DNA from: Diplosphaera chodatii
Lineage: Eukaryota; Chlorophyta; Trebouxiophyceae; Prasiolales; Stichococcaceae
Length of the DNA stretch: 64,000 nucleotides
Direction of reading: 5' to 3'
Assembly (NCBI GenBank): GCA_032358165.1
Contig: JAALGY010000054.1
Coordinates: 1,116,001-1,180,000 of the forward strand
In this document: positions 10,701 to 22,024 of the stretch, in pieces
How the letters are laid out: each line of letters begins with the position of its first letter
Numbering within the stretch: position 1 is the stretch's first letter
Program-made: the position numbers and the translations under genes
The notes under the pieces: generated by a model
Told to the model about the DNA's origin: nothing
Seen by the model: only the letters and a program-made list of their open reading frames with translations
Database searches by the model: none

Positions 10701-12225
10701 ACATGCCCTGCCGAACACCTGTGGAGGTTGTCTGACTGGCGTCTGTGTGCTTGAAGGCGGGCGTGCAACTCGTCTGCCGCCGTTGCCACAGCTGCAGGAG
10801 CTGAACGTAGCCTACAACGGGTACGGATTGCTGGGCGTGCACGGCTAAGATGCATGCCGATGTGTGCAAAGTGTACACGGCTATTGCCATTTGCCGAATG
10901 TGGAAGCACGCGAAATCTAGCTGCTTGGCACAGTTGTCAGGCTGCTCATCTCGGAATGCGTGGCATGACCGTGCCGCTGCAGGTACAGCGTACTGCCACC
11001 TGGCCTACTCCAGATGCACGCACTTACGTGCCTGCGGTTCACTGACGTCCCACAGCGGAAGCTGCCGCCGCTGGATGCATTGCTACAGATGCCGAATCTG
11101 CAGCAGGTCGGTCATCATGGCTAACGAGTACTGCAAACATGTTGCACCAGTGGCGCATGCTGGCATATGCCGGCAGAATCCACACTTGCTGATGAGACCA
11201 AAACAGTTTGACCCATCCAGTGGTCTGCACCCACATGTGATACCCTTGCTGTGCAGGTATCGCTATTCAGGGACTACCGCAGCATGGACACGCCCGCAAA
11301 CATCATACAGGCCGGTGCCTTCGAGGCGAAGTTCGTCGCCATGCGGCAGGTGCAATCCACTGCTATACACAAGGATGCACTGCTGCAACCGCGAGTGTCT
11401 GCCCGCATGCTCGATCATGAAGTGCACTGCCAGCTGCCAGCCGTATCTACAACACTCCGTGGCAGGCAAATGTTGACATATCACACGCCTGCAGGCCAGG
11501 GCAGGGGCGCAGCCGGCACCAATCAGAGGCCCAGCGGCCTCCAAGCCGGGCCCTGCCACGCTCTCCACCTTCATGCAGCTTGGCGCCGTCGAGGGGTTGA
11601 ACCACAGTGACGACCCTCGAGGTATGCATGCACCGTCATGCTTTCTGAAATAGGGGCACCGGGCGGCAGGGCATAGCGACTGAAATAGTACACAGGGACC
11701 GCGGAGTGCTGATCTGGTCAGCACCTGTTAAGGTGGTGCCCACAGCTACTGCAATCCATACACACACTTGGCGCCCGTGCATGCAGTCAGGCATGGCGAT
11801 CATCACATGACTGCAAGGGTTGATGACACGTGTGGCGCAGGTATTCCTATGTACCCCGACGACTTCATGCACCTACCACCGGGACATCCGCATCATCACC
11901 CGCACATGCCGCATGGCTTTCACCCGCCGGATGATGGCGACGATGGATCCGAGGACGACCTGGACGAGCTGGATGAGGAGGAGGACGAGATGCAGTGGGC
12001 CGAGGTATGGTTGCTTCAATGTGGACCAAGTGAGAGAAGTCACGCCACAGCGTCGGCTGATCGCTGATACGAAGGCTCAGCCTGCACCGCCATCCTGCCG
12101 CAGGCCTGGAAAGTGAGACAACTGAGCACCAAGTAAACGGCGTTGCTCATTGCACACAGGATGAGGGCTGGGCAGGGCCTGGGGTTCCGGACTTCTGGCA
12201 TCCGCCGCCGCCACCGCCATTGTAG
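7783..12225 (+). CDS. F-box and leucine-rich-repeat protein
   Basis: ATG 7783 opens an F-box: INEVLPEETVCLILGRV followed by FRSKAAVLRTCKRWYRLLT (residues about 8-45). F-box proteins recruit substrates to SCF ubiquitin ligases through SKP1. Downstream exons carry leucine-rich repeats: LTRLELSYDPGSY and LTQLHTLSVG (about 8800-8930), LQALRSLKLSAG (about 9110), LTRLTRLCLADCTLGAIP (about 9460-9520), MRRLVDLSVDCNQLW (9702-9755), LTRLTLCTNDIKELPPEL then TALRELHLSENML (10515-10620) and LPQLQELNVAYNG (about 10780). A Gly/Ala/Pro-rich insert of about 100 residues interrupts the repeats at 9755-10030. The C-terminus is His/Pro-rich and then strongly acidic (DDLDELDEEEDEMQWAE, 11950-12003). The final exon ends DFWHPPPPPPL at TAG 12223-12225. 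Exon edges between 7930 and 11800 are approximate. Confidence 0.75.
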
Positions 12226-12300
12226 TAGCCTTCTCTTGGGGCTTGCCAAGCATAGCTCGAAACTAGATTAGCACTGTTGCGTTGGATGATTTCTCCAGGT

Positions 12301-12305
12301 TTACA
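12301..12305 (-). terminator. TGTAA poly(A) signal of the cyclophilin gene
   Basis: The plus strand reads TTACA, which is TGTAA on the minus strand, about 47 bases past the cyclophilin stop. TGTAA is the usual polyadenylation signal in green algae. Confidence 0.6.
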
Positions 12306-12351
12306 GTCGTCACTGTTCAGCGTTGTCGCATAGCAACTGGCAAATTGAGAC

Positions 12352-12969
12352 TCAAGCTTGTGACAGCTCGCCCGATTTGACAATCTTGACCGGCTTCTTC
12401 GGGGTGCCGCTTGGTGAGCCAACGCCCTCAATCTTCATGACCAGGTCCATGCCTTCAAGGACACGGCCAAAAACTGTGTGTTTGCCGTCCAGCCACGAAG
12501 TGACCACAGTCGTAATGAAGAACTGTGAACCATTGGTGTTGGGTCCAGCATTTGCCATGGAGAGCATCCCCGGCTTGGTGTGCTTCAGCTTGAAGTTCTC
12601 GTCAGCAAATTTCTCGCCGTAGATGCTCTCGCCACCAGTCCCCCGATGGTCGGTGAAGTCGCCGCCTTGCAGCATGAACTGCGGGATGATGCGGTGGAAG
12701 ATGCTGCCCTCATACGTCAGCTTTTTGCCCTTCTTGCCGATGCCCTTCTCGCCGGTGCATAGTGCCCGGAAGTTCTCTACCGTCTTCGGCACCGTCTTGC
12801 CGAACAGGCCCATAACGATCCTGCCTTCGGGCTTGCCATCGATCTCAATGTCAAAGTAAACCTTGTGTGTGATGGTCTCCTCCCCTGACCCCTGCTTTGC
12901 TGACGCAATCACTGCTATGCAGCCCAGCAAGAAGAGGCCGCCGACTAACACCTTCATGTTGCGCTTCAT
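12352..12969 (-). CDS. cyclophilin-type peptidyl-prolyl isomerase, secretory pathway
   Basis: A single uninterrupted exon of 205 codons from ATG 12969 ([11 protein letters not shown]). Another in-frame ATG lies at 12990, seven codons upstream. It begins with a hydrophobic signal peptide ([18 protein letters not shown], residues about 8-25), followed by a complete cyclophilin domain. Visible family blocks are [65 protein letters not shown] and [19 protein letters not shown]. The catalytic Arg (FHRII) and the Trp of the cyclosporin-binding site (SWLDGKH) are present. The signal peptide with a type B-like domain points to the ER or secretory pathway, where it would speed proline isomerisation during folding. 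It ends GELSQA with no KDEL-type retention signal. It is convergent with the F-box/LRR gene, 126 bases away. Confidence 0.95.
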   Translation of the reverse strand: MKRNMKVLVGGLFLLGCIAVIASAKQGSGEETITHKVYFDIEIDGKPEGRIVMGLFGKTVPKTVENFRALCTGEKGIGKKGKKLTYEGSIFHRIIPQFMLQGGDFTDHRGTGGESIYGEKFADENFKLKHTKPGMLSMANAGPNTNGSQFFITTVVTSWLDGKHTVFGRVLEGMDLVMKIEGVGSPSGTPKKPVKIVKSGELSQA

Positions 12970-13619
12970 TATAGTCAGTAGATCACGCATACGAGCACTG
13001 TGGAAAGTGAGCCGGACGTGCAGCGTGCACTCACCAAACGAACACCAATATTTGCTTTGAGAGTGCTGGCAGGGCTTAGCAGGGTCCCCGCCTGCACTGA
13101 TTGTCACTTCGCCAATGTATATCAGACCGAAGTAGTGAAGTGGGGCTACCCAGATCATAACCGATGACTTAAATTCCTGCTTGGTTAGGACCGACATGTC
13201 CGTTGTCTATGTTCATCAACCAGCAACAAATGGCACTTAGTACATGCTGCTGCGGGCAAGCACGCTAAAGTCATCAACCAGGTGCAATGCATGCAGCTTA
13301 AACCACAAACAGCTTACGTATGATACTGTAGTGACAAGCGTCGTTTACTGTTTAGCGGAGCATGCCCATCATGCCCGAAATCGTGGTCCTGGTGCCCCTA
13401 TCTTTCGTCATCTACTTTTATGAATGGCAGGTCCAAAACCCGCCCGATGAGCTATCAAGTTAAAGGGGCGCCTGGTCGTCCTGAAGCGAGCTGCCCATAC
13501 GGAATCTGCAGCGTCCAACAGCATCTCAGAGAGCGCATGTGCACTGCACCACTCCTGTGGTCCTTCATGCTAACAACCAGACCCTGAGAAAGAGCACAGT
13601 GCAGCTTCACCCAGATGAC
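12970..13619. other. cyclophilin upstream region and 3' flank of the mTERF-like gene
   Basis: The frame open upstream of the cyclophilin ATG has no signal-peptide or domain character, so it is read as 5' UTR and promoter. No other feature is seen. Confidence 0.4.
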
Positions 13620-14968
13620 TTACGCATTCATATCCAGCACGATGCTGGGGTCGCGCAGGAGAACCTGCAGAGACCAGTGGTGAACATCTTTGCAGCGCAA
13701 ATGCTCCAGGTACCGATGTCGTGTGTATCTGAACGCGCTCCAGTGCTGGTGGCCAGCTGACGGCATCACCTTGATGGGGTCCTCAGCCGGCAGCAGGCGC
13801 CGGACCTCCTGCAGCACCGCGCCGATCTGCACATCGAGCAGCACCGGCTCCTTTTCCACCAGCCGCTCCACGTGCACACCCTCTGGCAACGCTTCCCTGC
13901 AGATGTAGGCATGTCATTTGGTGAAAGAGATATGGCACAGCACCTGCCATACCATACTGGCGTCATGCCGTGCTGCATGCCCGCCCCCAGAGCAGCGGCT
14001 GCATGATGGCGGTACAATGCTGTCAAGTGCCACGTCTTGCAGGCTATCTGACACGAGCTGGTCAGCACCTGAGGGCCTCCAGCTTGGTGCGGATGCCATC
14101 GATGCTGTGCTCCAGCAGGATGGCGGGGTACCGCGCCGTTAGTCGGGAGAGATCCACTCCAGGCAGCACCTCCTCCAGCTCAACCAAACGTCGCGCAATC
14201 ATCTGCATCACTGTGCAGATGACGATCAGCATCATCTTGGAGTGTGTCCTGGTGCGCGACATAGCACTTACGGTATGGTCGGCAAGGGATTCAACTGTGC
14301 ACTGACCTTTGTATCCAGCAGCTGAAGCAGCAAGTCGGCCTTGACATTGTTCAGCTTTGCCACAATGTCCGGCAGCAGAACAACAAGCTCCGAGAGTCTA
14401 TCGTGCACCCAGGCGACATCCTGCAAGTGCATGGAGTACCCTTGAGGAGGTCGCAGAAGTACATGAGGACCATCGTCTCACATCAGGAGCGCAGCAGCAC
14501 TGCAAGCACCTGTCCGCTCTTCTGTGCAACATATATCTTCAGTAGCTGTACTTGCGCCGACTCCTCCCACTCCAGAGTGCGCTCATTGGTCTGCAGCACA
14601 CAGCTGACGGGTTCAGAAGTCAGTACCTGACTTCAACTGTCTGATCATGCGCCAGTGCATCTGTGCCACAAAACATGGTGCCCAATCAAGCGGTGCAGTG
14701 GTTTACCCGCCTGAAAACCTATATACCAGGGCTCCTGTGCGCTTTGGCGCTTCAATAACTGCTTCGCGGACGCCGATGCCGTGCGAGAAGTGTTCTGCTG
14801 GCTGCTGTTGGCACTGGCCACCACAGCGCAGGCCCGCTTATGCCGTGAGTGACACCAGAACCGACAAGGACGTGCAAATCGTGTCTGCACAGCACGACAG
14901 GTCGAAGGTTGTATCTGCTTGTTGCAGCCGGGGCACATGACTCCATTGACCAATGCCGCTGCTTGCAT
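13620..14968 (-). CDS. mTERF-like helical-repeat protein, probably organelle-targeted
   Basis: ATG 14968 (MQAAALVNGVMCPG) begins a basic, Ser/Arg/Ala-rich leader of about 80 residues with almost no acids, like a plastid or mitochondrial transit peptide. It contains RFARPCRFWCHSRHKRA and SRTASASAKQLL. Later exons carry repeated amphipathic units: DRLSELVVLLPDIVAKLN, then LVELEEVLPGVDLSRLTA with RYPAILLEHSIDGIRTKL, then LPEGVHVERLVEKEPVLL with VGAVLQEVRRLLP-type spacing, and finally RDPSIVLDMNA before the stop at 13620. The pattern LP..D..RL....P.LL....  ..L..L is typical of mTERF repeats, which bind nucleic acid in organelles. Repeats are few (about three), so the assignment is tentative. An alternative in-frame ATG lies at 15064. 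Confidence 0.5.
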
Positions 14969-15609
14969 TGTGCACGCTGCAGCGCAGGGCGGTAGACACG
15001 CTGAGGTTGCTGTGGTCACCAGCGCGAACAGCCCTGTGTTCGAACCATCGAGAAGAGCTGACATATGTGGTCGTCTCAGTGCTTCCGGGACCCAGTCAGG
15101 CGCACGCTGCCTCCGTCGTAAAGTGCCGCAGCTGGTGTTGCACAGGAATGCAAGCACCGCATCTAGCAAGGGGAGACGCAAGCAATATCATGCACGACTA
15201 TTGACACATGTCTTGTGGGTTCAGCACTTCAGCTTGACTCCTGCGTTGTGTGGTGCATTCGGCGATCGTGCACAGTAGCACAGACCCCCGCAAGCAGATT
15301 AGGGTGGCACGCTAGTCGTCAATCTTGAGAGCTTCGCTGTGACTCCAACTTGGGCATTTGCGTGGCAAACATTTGCCGGACGTGCTGAGCAAACAAACAC
15401 GCTTGCTCTGTGCCACGAGCGGTGTCGACAACAGAACCTGCAGGTCAACAGTCCCTGGCCTTGGGTGGTGTTTTGCAATCTATACCTGATATCAACGCCT
15501 TTGCCAATTGGTTGTCAGGAACCTCACGCTGCTTCAACTGTGACAGGGGGGCCTTCAGTGCTACCCACGCCGCCTACTCGTCCTGGTGCCGATTTGGGCA
15601 GCACATGTG
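14969..15609. other. divergent promoter region, mTERF-like / COQ10
   Basis: About 640 bases between the two outward-reading start codons. Frames here are not supported by any domain. It presumably contains both promoters. Confidence 0.4.
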
Positions 15610-16949
15610 ATGCGGCTGTCCGGTGGCCTGCTGCGGCTGTTACCGCTGGCAGGAGGCAGCGTGTCCAGGTCAGCCGCGTGCAGCGGTCAGCTCACCTGGA
15701 CCAGATGCTTGGCCGCTGGCATCTCGCACAGCCCTATGCAGCAGCCGCAGGCATGCATATACTCAGCGCTCCATCCGTACACCCATCCACTGCCGCCCAT
15801 AGGTTTGCAATGCTTCAGTGCGCGGCGGCAATTTTTCAGTTTTCCAGGCAGCCCCGACTTGTCGAAGCATTACAACGAGCGACGATTGATCGGGTGAGCA
15901 CGTTGTCGGTCACCAGACGCTGTGCCTGACGATACCACGATAACATTATGCACCTTGAGCTATCCACTTGATTGTGGAACTACTGGTCGTGCCAATAGGT
16001 ACTCGCCAGAGCAGCTGTACGACGTTGTGTCGAAGGTCGAGAACTATAAGGTGGGCCATGGCTGGTTGAAGAATGCAACAGCGTCCCACAGGACGCTTGC
16101 TGCATGCAGTGTTGCTTCACCGCAGTCATGTGTGACCGCAGGACTTTGTGCCCTGGTGTGAGCGGTCGACGGTGTTGGAAAGGCGAGACGACAGCTATAT
16201 GGAGGCAGAGCTAGAGGTCGGCTTCAAAGTTTTTGTGGAGCGGTGAGCAACTCCAGCTTGGGCTGCGGTATGAGAGTGCGCATGCAACCCTTGTGCACAG
16301 CCAGCAGCAGCCCCAGAAGCAAAGAGCCGTTGGAAAGGCTTTGACCCCGCTGCGGGTGCAGGTATACCTCACAAATCACTTTGGAGAAGAACAAGCTGGT
16401 GCTCACGAAGGTGGCAGACAGCACATTGTTCAACAGCCTGGACAACAGGTGCAGGCTTGCGTGAGCGCCTGCCGGGTGGATGTCCACTGGCGACGGTGAT
16501 GTCAAGCTGAGGCTAGACACCATCCAGCAGCTGGACTGCATCAAAAGGCATGGAATCATCGGATGGGTGCCAACTGTAGGTGGGAGTTTGCGCCTGGGCC
16601 AACTCCCAACAGCTGCTGGCTCAGCTTCAGCGTCGACTTTGCATTCAAGTCGCCACTATATGGCCAGCTTGCCACCGTCTTCTTCAAAGAGGTGCTCCTT
16701 CATGCTCAGCACGCTGCAAATGGCTGCTGTTCCGTCTGCCAAACAGCACACTTTTGAGCTAGCGACGGCTCCTCTGGCTTGACAGTAGGGTATGTTGCTT
16801 TTCATGTGCAACAGGTGGTGCAGCGGATGATGGGCGCATTTGAGGGGCAGTGCAGACGCCAGTTCGGGTGGGCTGGGATCAGCATCATTCTGCTGCGTCT
16901 CTCTACGTGTCCGAAACAAAATGGCGACTGCACATCATGCTTGCTTTGA
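15610..16949 (+). CDS. COQ10: coenzyme Q-binding protein COQ10 (START-like)
   Basis: Six exons join in phase to 256 residues: 15610-15893, 15999-16050, 16142-16242, 16362-16448, 16580-16691 and 16815-16949. The N-terminal 80 residues are Arg/Ser-rich, consistent with mitochondrial import. The START-like domain follows: KHYNERRLIGYSPEQLYDVV, then DFVPWCERSTVLERR, YMEAELEVGFKVFVERYTSQ, TLFNSLDNRWEFAPG, then WLSFSVDFAFKSPLYGQL and the C-terminal helix FFKEVVQRMMGAFEGQCRRQ. These blocks match COQ10, a mitochondrial inner-membrane protein that binds ubiquinone and is needed for efficient respiration and Q biosynthesis. Another ATG lies 24 bases upstream in frame, at 15586. Confidence 0.93.
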
Positions 16950-17520
16950 CGATGAGCTTGGCTTGTTGCAGGCCATCAACGTTCAACGCACAACAGCATA
17001 CACAGCGGAGGGCAGCTAGCGCTTGAGCAGGCTCATTGCTGTCATTTGCAATGAGCATTTAGACGGCAGGGCATGCTTCTGATACTATTGGCAGGGTGGG
17101 CAAACCGAGATTCTTCATCATGGTGGTGCAGACAGGCCATGACACTGTCGAAATTCAGCCACAATCAGACCTCCAGGGTCGAACCCCAACAGCTTGCACC
17201 CGTGCGCAAGTGACATGTTGCACATCAAGGCCAGGTCCAGGCAGGTGATGCTTAACAGCACATGGTCTGCTGCAAATCGCAAGTGCCCTCAGATATGATA
17301 CACACAAGGCAGCTAGGGAACTGTATTCCAATAGCACTAACCAGCCCTGCTCTCTAGCGCTTGTTCCACCTACAGCCAGGTTGGAATGCCAGAGGGTCAG
17401 CAAGAGGTCAAGCCTGACACGTCGCACCCATATTGAAGACTACCAGTGCATTGTCTGATAACGTCCATTCATCAGCATAAGCTCAACAGCCAGATCCTGA
17501 AGCTGCTAAGCCACATGTGC
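16950..17520. other. convergent intergenic region, COQ10 / GOSR1
   Basis: Holds the 3' ends of COQ10 (+) and GOSR1 (-). No ORF with family character and no TGTAA close to the COQ10 stop were seen. Confidence 0.4.
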
Positions 17521-18871
17521 CTACCAGTACAAGAGCGTGAACAGACTGCACACGGCAATCACGCCAGAAAGGATGAGTGTATCCTGCAGCAGCATCAACA
17601 AAAGGCCTCGGCGTGCCGTGCCATAACACGTTGGATTGGGATGCTGATGGTTTGTCCGCCCTGAACACAGGCGACTCATTGTGCTCACCTTCGACCGCTT
17701 CCGCCGTATGGCATTCAGCAGCCCGTTCACAGCTGGATACTTTGCTGCCACACTCAGCAACTTGTCCCCGATATTGGAGAAAAGCTGCCGCTGCTCCCTG
17801 AGGTTAAAGGCAACCTCCTGCGCCTGACCCATGACGTCATCCATCTGCACAATTTCAATAAACTGTGTCGGTGCTACGACAACTAACATGACCTTCAAAA
17901 AGGCATCAGGTCCGTAGACATCATGGCCATCACTGTCTGCCATTGGCTTGCCGCAGCATTGGAGTTTGTGATGTTGCCGCGCTCTCGCAGTAACAGGGCC
18001 CCTGTGGCTTGACCCTGCACACGATGACTGCATCGTATAAGTCAATGCTGATACAGCAGGGAAAATAATCAGGGAGCGTTTTGGTACCGTGCACACCACT
18101 GACACGTGGGATGTTGACCCACCGCCAAGGGTGCTGATTCTGAGCTGCCGGTAAACAGGTTGGCCCGGTCCCGCGCCTCGCCAAGCGTTGCTGTCAGCCG
18201 CCGAAACTCCTGCAGGGTGCAGAGTGCCTGTTCAGGACACCATGGCAGATGAACAACTGCATGCAACATGGCTGCAATTGATGGTTGGGACCCCCAACTG
18301 TGCAGGGCTTGCCACGCTCCCCAGCCGACCTGAGTATAATCGTGCAGGATGTCACGGTGCCGCGTCAACATAGGTGACCGCGTGTCGTTTGCGCCAACTA
18401 AGCAGGCCGCCAAACGCCCGTTGATGTCTGAGAGCCTCCGGAGGTAGTCCTCGATCTCCGCAGCTTTTGTGTGTGTCAGCTGCATGGGCAGGCTGCTGAG
18501 TTCAGCTGATCTGCCGGTGTGCCACTGCGGCAGCAGACAGGCAGCAAGTCGCTCTCCATCTGAACGCCTCATGTCTGACGCAACCACTGACCTGGTCGGT
18601 AGCTAGGCCAGCCTCGCCACGAGTGCCGTATGTCGTGTCAAAGCTCGCACACAGCTTGCCAAATGCCGCCAGCCGGACGTCCACCTCTGTTTCTAGCTTG
18701 CGCGCCTGTCATCAAACAAACCCATGGTCACGAAGCTGTTCTACAGACCGTAACGAGCAAGACGTCCTAGATGTGTGTTGGCACCAACAGCCTCTCCCGA
18801 CTGACCTCCCGGCGCAACTGGTCCCATTCCTGCTTTCCAGCCTCACGCTGCGTGGATGCCGCCGGCTTCAT
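17521..18871 (-). CDS. GOSR1: Golgi Qb-SNARE, GOSR1/GOS1 (GS28)
   Basis: Seven exons join in phase to 238 residues: 18871-18806, 18705-18592, 18479-18330, 18209-18123, 18014-17934, 17844-17689 and 17583-17521. This is the usual length for the family. Diagnostic blocks in order are EWDQLRRE then ARKLETEVDVRLAAFGKLCA at the N-terminus, LTRHRDILHDYTQEFRRL in the middle, ALLLRERGNITNSNAAAS, and the SNARE helix (DDVMGQAQEVAFNLREQR then IGDKLLSVAAKYPAVNGL). The protein ends in a single tail anchor, LILSGVIAVCSLFTLLYW. GOSR1 is a Golgi SNARE acting in ER-Golgi and intra-Golgi vesicle fusion; the plant names are GOS11 and GOS12. It is divergent from RPS8, 540 bases away. Confidence 0.93.
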
Positions 18872-19411
18872 TGACCTGAATGCACAAACAACCGCATGTT
18901 CAACCAGTAGTTACCAACATCGGCTGAGCTCCTCACCATTTGGAGGTATGCATGACAACATGCGTCAATGCGGCAGCGGGTGCCACTCTTACGTTGGGTA
19001 CGCAGCAAAGCTCCGGGACGGAGGAACGTCAGTCGACCCCGCCAGCATCATGAGGCGCTCAGCATGACGCTGTTTGAACGTAGTCAAGACAGAACCACCA
19101 GCTTATAAGATGATCTGGCGCCACAGTCAGCACGCAGTCTGACACGGAACTGTGGCGATACGCAACAATCCTGAATGATCGCTGTATTCTCACACAAGTG
19201 TTGATGGACTGCAGTTTGCCTTGCAAGCACAAGTGGCACGAGCCTGGATGGAAGCAGCGAACTTGCCATGACAGGCATTGTTGGCAGTCCCTGCGTGCCT
19301 GCGAATCTAGCATGCCGCGCCTAAAACCCTGGGGGCCGTCAAGCGCCGAGCACCCGAGCCTGGCAGCCCTTTCAGCTCGGCGGAGCACGCGGGGCAGGTG
19401 GAGCAGCCGTC
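18872..19411. promoter_or_regulatory. divergent promoter region, GOSR1 / RPS8
   Basis: 540 bases between outward-reading start codons. A TAAAACCCTG motif at about 19321-19330, some 85 bases before the RPS8 ATG, resembles the AAACCCT core of plant telo-boxes, which are common upstream of ribosomal-protein genes. That link is only suggestive. Confidence 0.35.
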
Positions 19412-20053
19412 ATGGGTATCTCCCGTGACAGCCTGCACAAGCGCCGCCTCACCGGCGGCAAGCAGCCCAAATGGCGCAAGAAGCGGAAGTACGAGATGGG
19501 CCGGCAGTCCGCTAACACAAAGCTGTCCAGCAATGTGTCGGTGCGGCGGGTGCGCGTGCGGGGAGGCAACTTCAAGTTCCGGGCGCTGCGCCTGGACAGC
19601 GGCAACTTCTCCTGGGGCTCGGAGGCCGTCACCCGCAAGACCCGTGTGCTGGACGTGGTGTACAACTCGTCCAACAACGAGCTGGTGCGCACACAGACGC
19701 TGGTGAAGAACGCCGTCATCCAGGTGGACGCCAACCCCTTCAAGCAGTGGTACCAGCAGCACTACGGCACGGAGATCGGCGCCAAGAAGCGGTCAGCCGC
19801 CGCCCAGGCCGCCGCCGCCGAGACCGCTGTGGAGGAGAAGTCTGCATCCAACCATGTCAAGCGCAAGCTGGCGGTGCGGACCAAGGGGCACGTTGTGGAC
19901 CCCGCTCTGGACGAGCAGTTTGCCACCGGCCGGCTGTACGCGTGCATTGCCTCGCGGCCTGGCCAGTGCGGCCGCTGCGACGGCTACATCCTGGAGGGCA
20001 AGGAGCTGGAGTTTTATGTCAAGAAGCTGCAGCGCAAGAAGAGCAAGCAGTGA
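19412..20053 (+). CDS. RPS8: 40S ribosomal protein S8 (eS8)
   Basis: One uninterrupted exon of 213 residues from ATG 19412 ([18 protein letters not shown]). Near-invariant eS8 blocks are [81 protein letters not shown] and the C-terminal [19 protein letters not shown] then [11 protein letters not shown]. It is a structural protein of the small cytosolic ribosomal subunit. The Ala-rich linker between about residues 128 and 150 is the variable region of the family. A TGTAA signal follows at 20143. The lack of introns is unusual beside its intron-dense neighbours. Confidence 0.98.
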   Translation: MGISRDSLHKRRLTGGKQPKWRKKRKYEMGRQSANTKLSSNVSVRRVRVRGGNFKFRALRLDSGNFSWGSEAVTRKTRVLDVVYNSSNNELVRTQTLVKNAVIQVDANPFKQWYQQHYGTEIGAKKRSAAAQAAAAETAVEEKSASNHVKRKLAVRTKGHVVDPALDEQFATGRLYACIASRPGQCGRCDGYILEGKELEFYVKKLQRKKSKQ

Positions 20054-20142
20054 GGGGGGCGATGGTGATCTCAGCAGGGGGCTTGCCAGCATGTTACACT
20101 TGCTGCCTTGCAGTCCTGCTGGTGTGAACCCTTCCATGTTGC

Positions 20143-20147
20143 TGTAA
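20143..20147 (+). terminator. TGTAA poly(A) signal of RPS8
   Basis: TGTAA lies 90 bases after the RPS8 stop codon, in the 172-base gap before the convergent S1-like gene. Confidence 0.65.
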
Positions 20148-20225
20148 CACCAACTTACAAGCAAATTCTGGTGATAACAGCTTTACGCCCCGGGTCAATG
20201 CCGGCCAAACAATCACATATTTGCA

Positions 20226-21635
20226 TCATTCCGATCTGGGGCCCCGAAAGGTCGGCTGCCTGGAGGGCATCATGGGGGTCGCCGGTGCGGGCTGCATGCG
20301 CTGCTGCAAGCGTGGCTGAGCTGGCTTGGCCTGCGGGTTGTTGGGACGGCTGTACATGCTGGCTGCGCTGCTTAGTGACAGTCTGGCGGCATCAGCCAGC
20401 ACCACGTTGCGGATGTCCTCCCGTATGCTCTGCACGAAGAATGGCTGCAGCACGCCCACCCTGGCTGCTGTCTGCACAGCAACCAGACGCCACAGGCTGC
20501 TTACCCTTGAGCCTGTGATGGTGGCAGTATTATGCAGCAGCTTGTCAAGAACGCTCACCTGGAAGAGGCATTGTGTGATGGGCAGGAAGCACACGAGGCC
20601 CGCGACACCGACTGAGTAGCCACGGTTGACGGCGTTCAGGATGCGCCCCATGACCGGCGTTTCAGTCCGCATGGCCTCCCGTAGCCGCCCCAAGATAACA
20701 TCTGTCTGCTCCTGAACACTCATCTGCAGCACAGCAGAGGCCGTGCTGCACTGTGGTGCTCGCATGTGCTGACTTGACACAGAAGGCTTCATCAGCAGGG
20801 TGTCAAGCGCTCACCCGAACACCCATGTTCAGCTGCATATCGCCAAAAGGCGTCTCCAGGGCATCGATCCGTACATGCAGGATATCGCCCGTCCGGTATT
20901 CCTCTGGAATGCCCAGCTCGTTGCCTGGTTAAGCAATGCACAAGTGCCAGATGTCGGTGTAAACTTGAGGCCCTTACATTGTGTGCAGCTCAGGATGCGC
21001 AGCAAGCTCAGGCACACCAGCATCCGTGTGCATGCAGCGCTTACCATCCTCATCGTATATTGGGACCCCTGACAGCTCTCGCCTGAACACATTCTGCGTG
21101 AACTTGTACCCTGGGTCGAGTGTGACGGTTTTCTGATCGGTGGCAATGATCCGCGCCTTCACCACCTGCGCATGTGTCACCTCCCTCGATGAGCCTTTTC
21201 CACAGCAGCAAGCTGCCGCTCTGCGGCGGACAGGAGTGTGGATACACAGGGTTACGTGAGCAAAAGGGCGTTAGTACCCTGTGTCTGCAGGTGTAAGCAA
21301 TGCGCAAGAAAGTTCACCTGCCCCTCGAGTTGTGGCATGCTGATGTTCGACTGCCGGAATGTCTCCAGCGGATCTGGTGTTTGTAGGTGGTGAAATGCTG
21401 GTGACTGCACTTCAAGTCCTGCAACCTCGCCTGCCTCGCTGCTGCTGTGCTGCTGCACAGAGCTGTCTGCTTGCACTGCACCAGCATCGTCCGCAGACCG
21501 ATGCGCGTCGGCAGCAGCTGCATCATTCGCAAACCGCCTACAGCTTATCAGCTGCAGCAGATCCGATCTGCAAGCCATGTGGACCGCTTGCTGCGTATTG
21601 CCACGCAGCAACGCGCCCTGCAGCCGAGTGAGCAT
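20226..21635 (-). CDS. organellar ribosomal protein S1-like (S1 RNA-binding domains)
   Basis: ATG 21635 (MLTRLQGALLRGNTQQAV) starts a leader rich in Arg, Ala and Ser that looks like a mitochondrial presequence; exon 1 runs to 21318. Exon 2, from about 21165, encodes VVKARIIATDQKTVTLDPGY followed by NVFRRELSGVPIYDEDGK. A later exon gives PVMGRILNAVNRGYSVGVAG followed by LVCFLPITQ. This is the S1/OB-fold signature of G-x-V then G-G-Y-x-V then G-x-x-G-F-L-P. The last exon has VGVLQPFFVQSIREDIRNVV and a Pro/Gln-rich tail to the stop at 20226. S1-type proteins bind mRNA on ribosomes; location in mitochondria is inferred from the leader. Internal splice sites between 21130 and 20600 are approximate. 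Confidence 0.6.
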
Positions 21636-22024
21636 GGTGGACAGTGGCTCACACACGCGGCGTGACTTGGCTGGCCGCCGCCAAAGCGTGGACTGCTTCA
21701 AGGGCGGGTACCTGCTCCCAGCCTAGCCTGAAAGCAACGAGCTGCTCACACACGCTCTGACCAAGTGAACATAGCATCGCTCCATGTTTCAGTGCTCATA
21801 GCTGAGGTGCTACACCCTGCTGCTGTCGTGGATTTACGCGAGAGGTGCTCGCATACAAAGCATGCTAAGCATTGCAGATGTGCAACGTCGTCGCAGCAAT
21901 GCACGGTTCGCATGACACGTGAGACGGGCCAGTTGATCGCGCATGCTTGCGTTCCGCAGCCTTCGCTGGGAGTTTGGCAAAAATCTAGGCTGGATGATGC
22001 AAGCTTCTTTCAACTGAGGGAGTC
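21636..22024. promoter_or_regulatory. divergent promoter region, S1-like / DDB1
   Basis: 389 bases between the outward-facing ATG at 21635 (-) and ATG at 22025 (+). No specific element was identified; short promoters for both genes must lie here. Confidence 0.4.

Noticed and set aside
17165..17200. Sequence resembling a B-box (GGTTCGACCC on the minus strand)
   Set aside because: The flanking bases do not pair as a T-stem and no cloverleaf can be drawn.
21130..21235. Apparent frameshift in the S1-like gene
   Set aside because: Resolved by using the GCAG acceptor just before 21165, which joins exon 1 to VVKARIIATD in phase.
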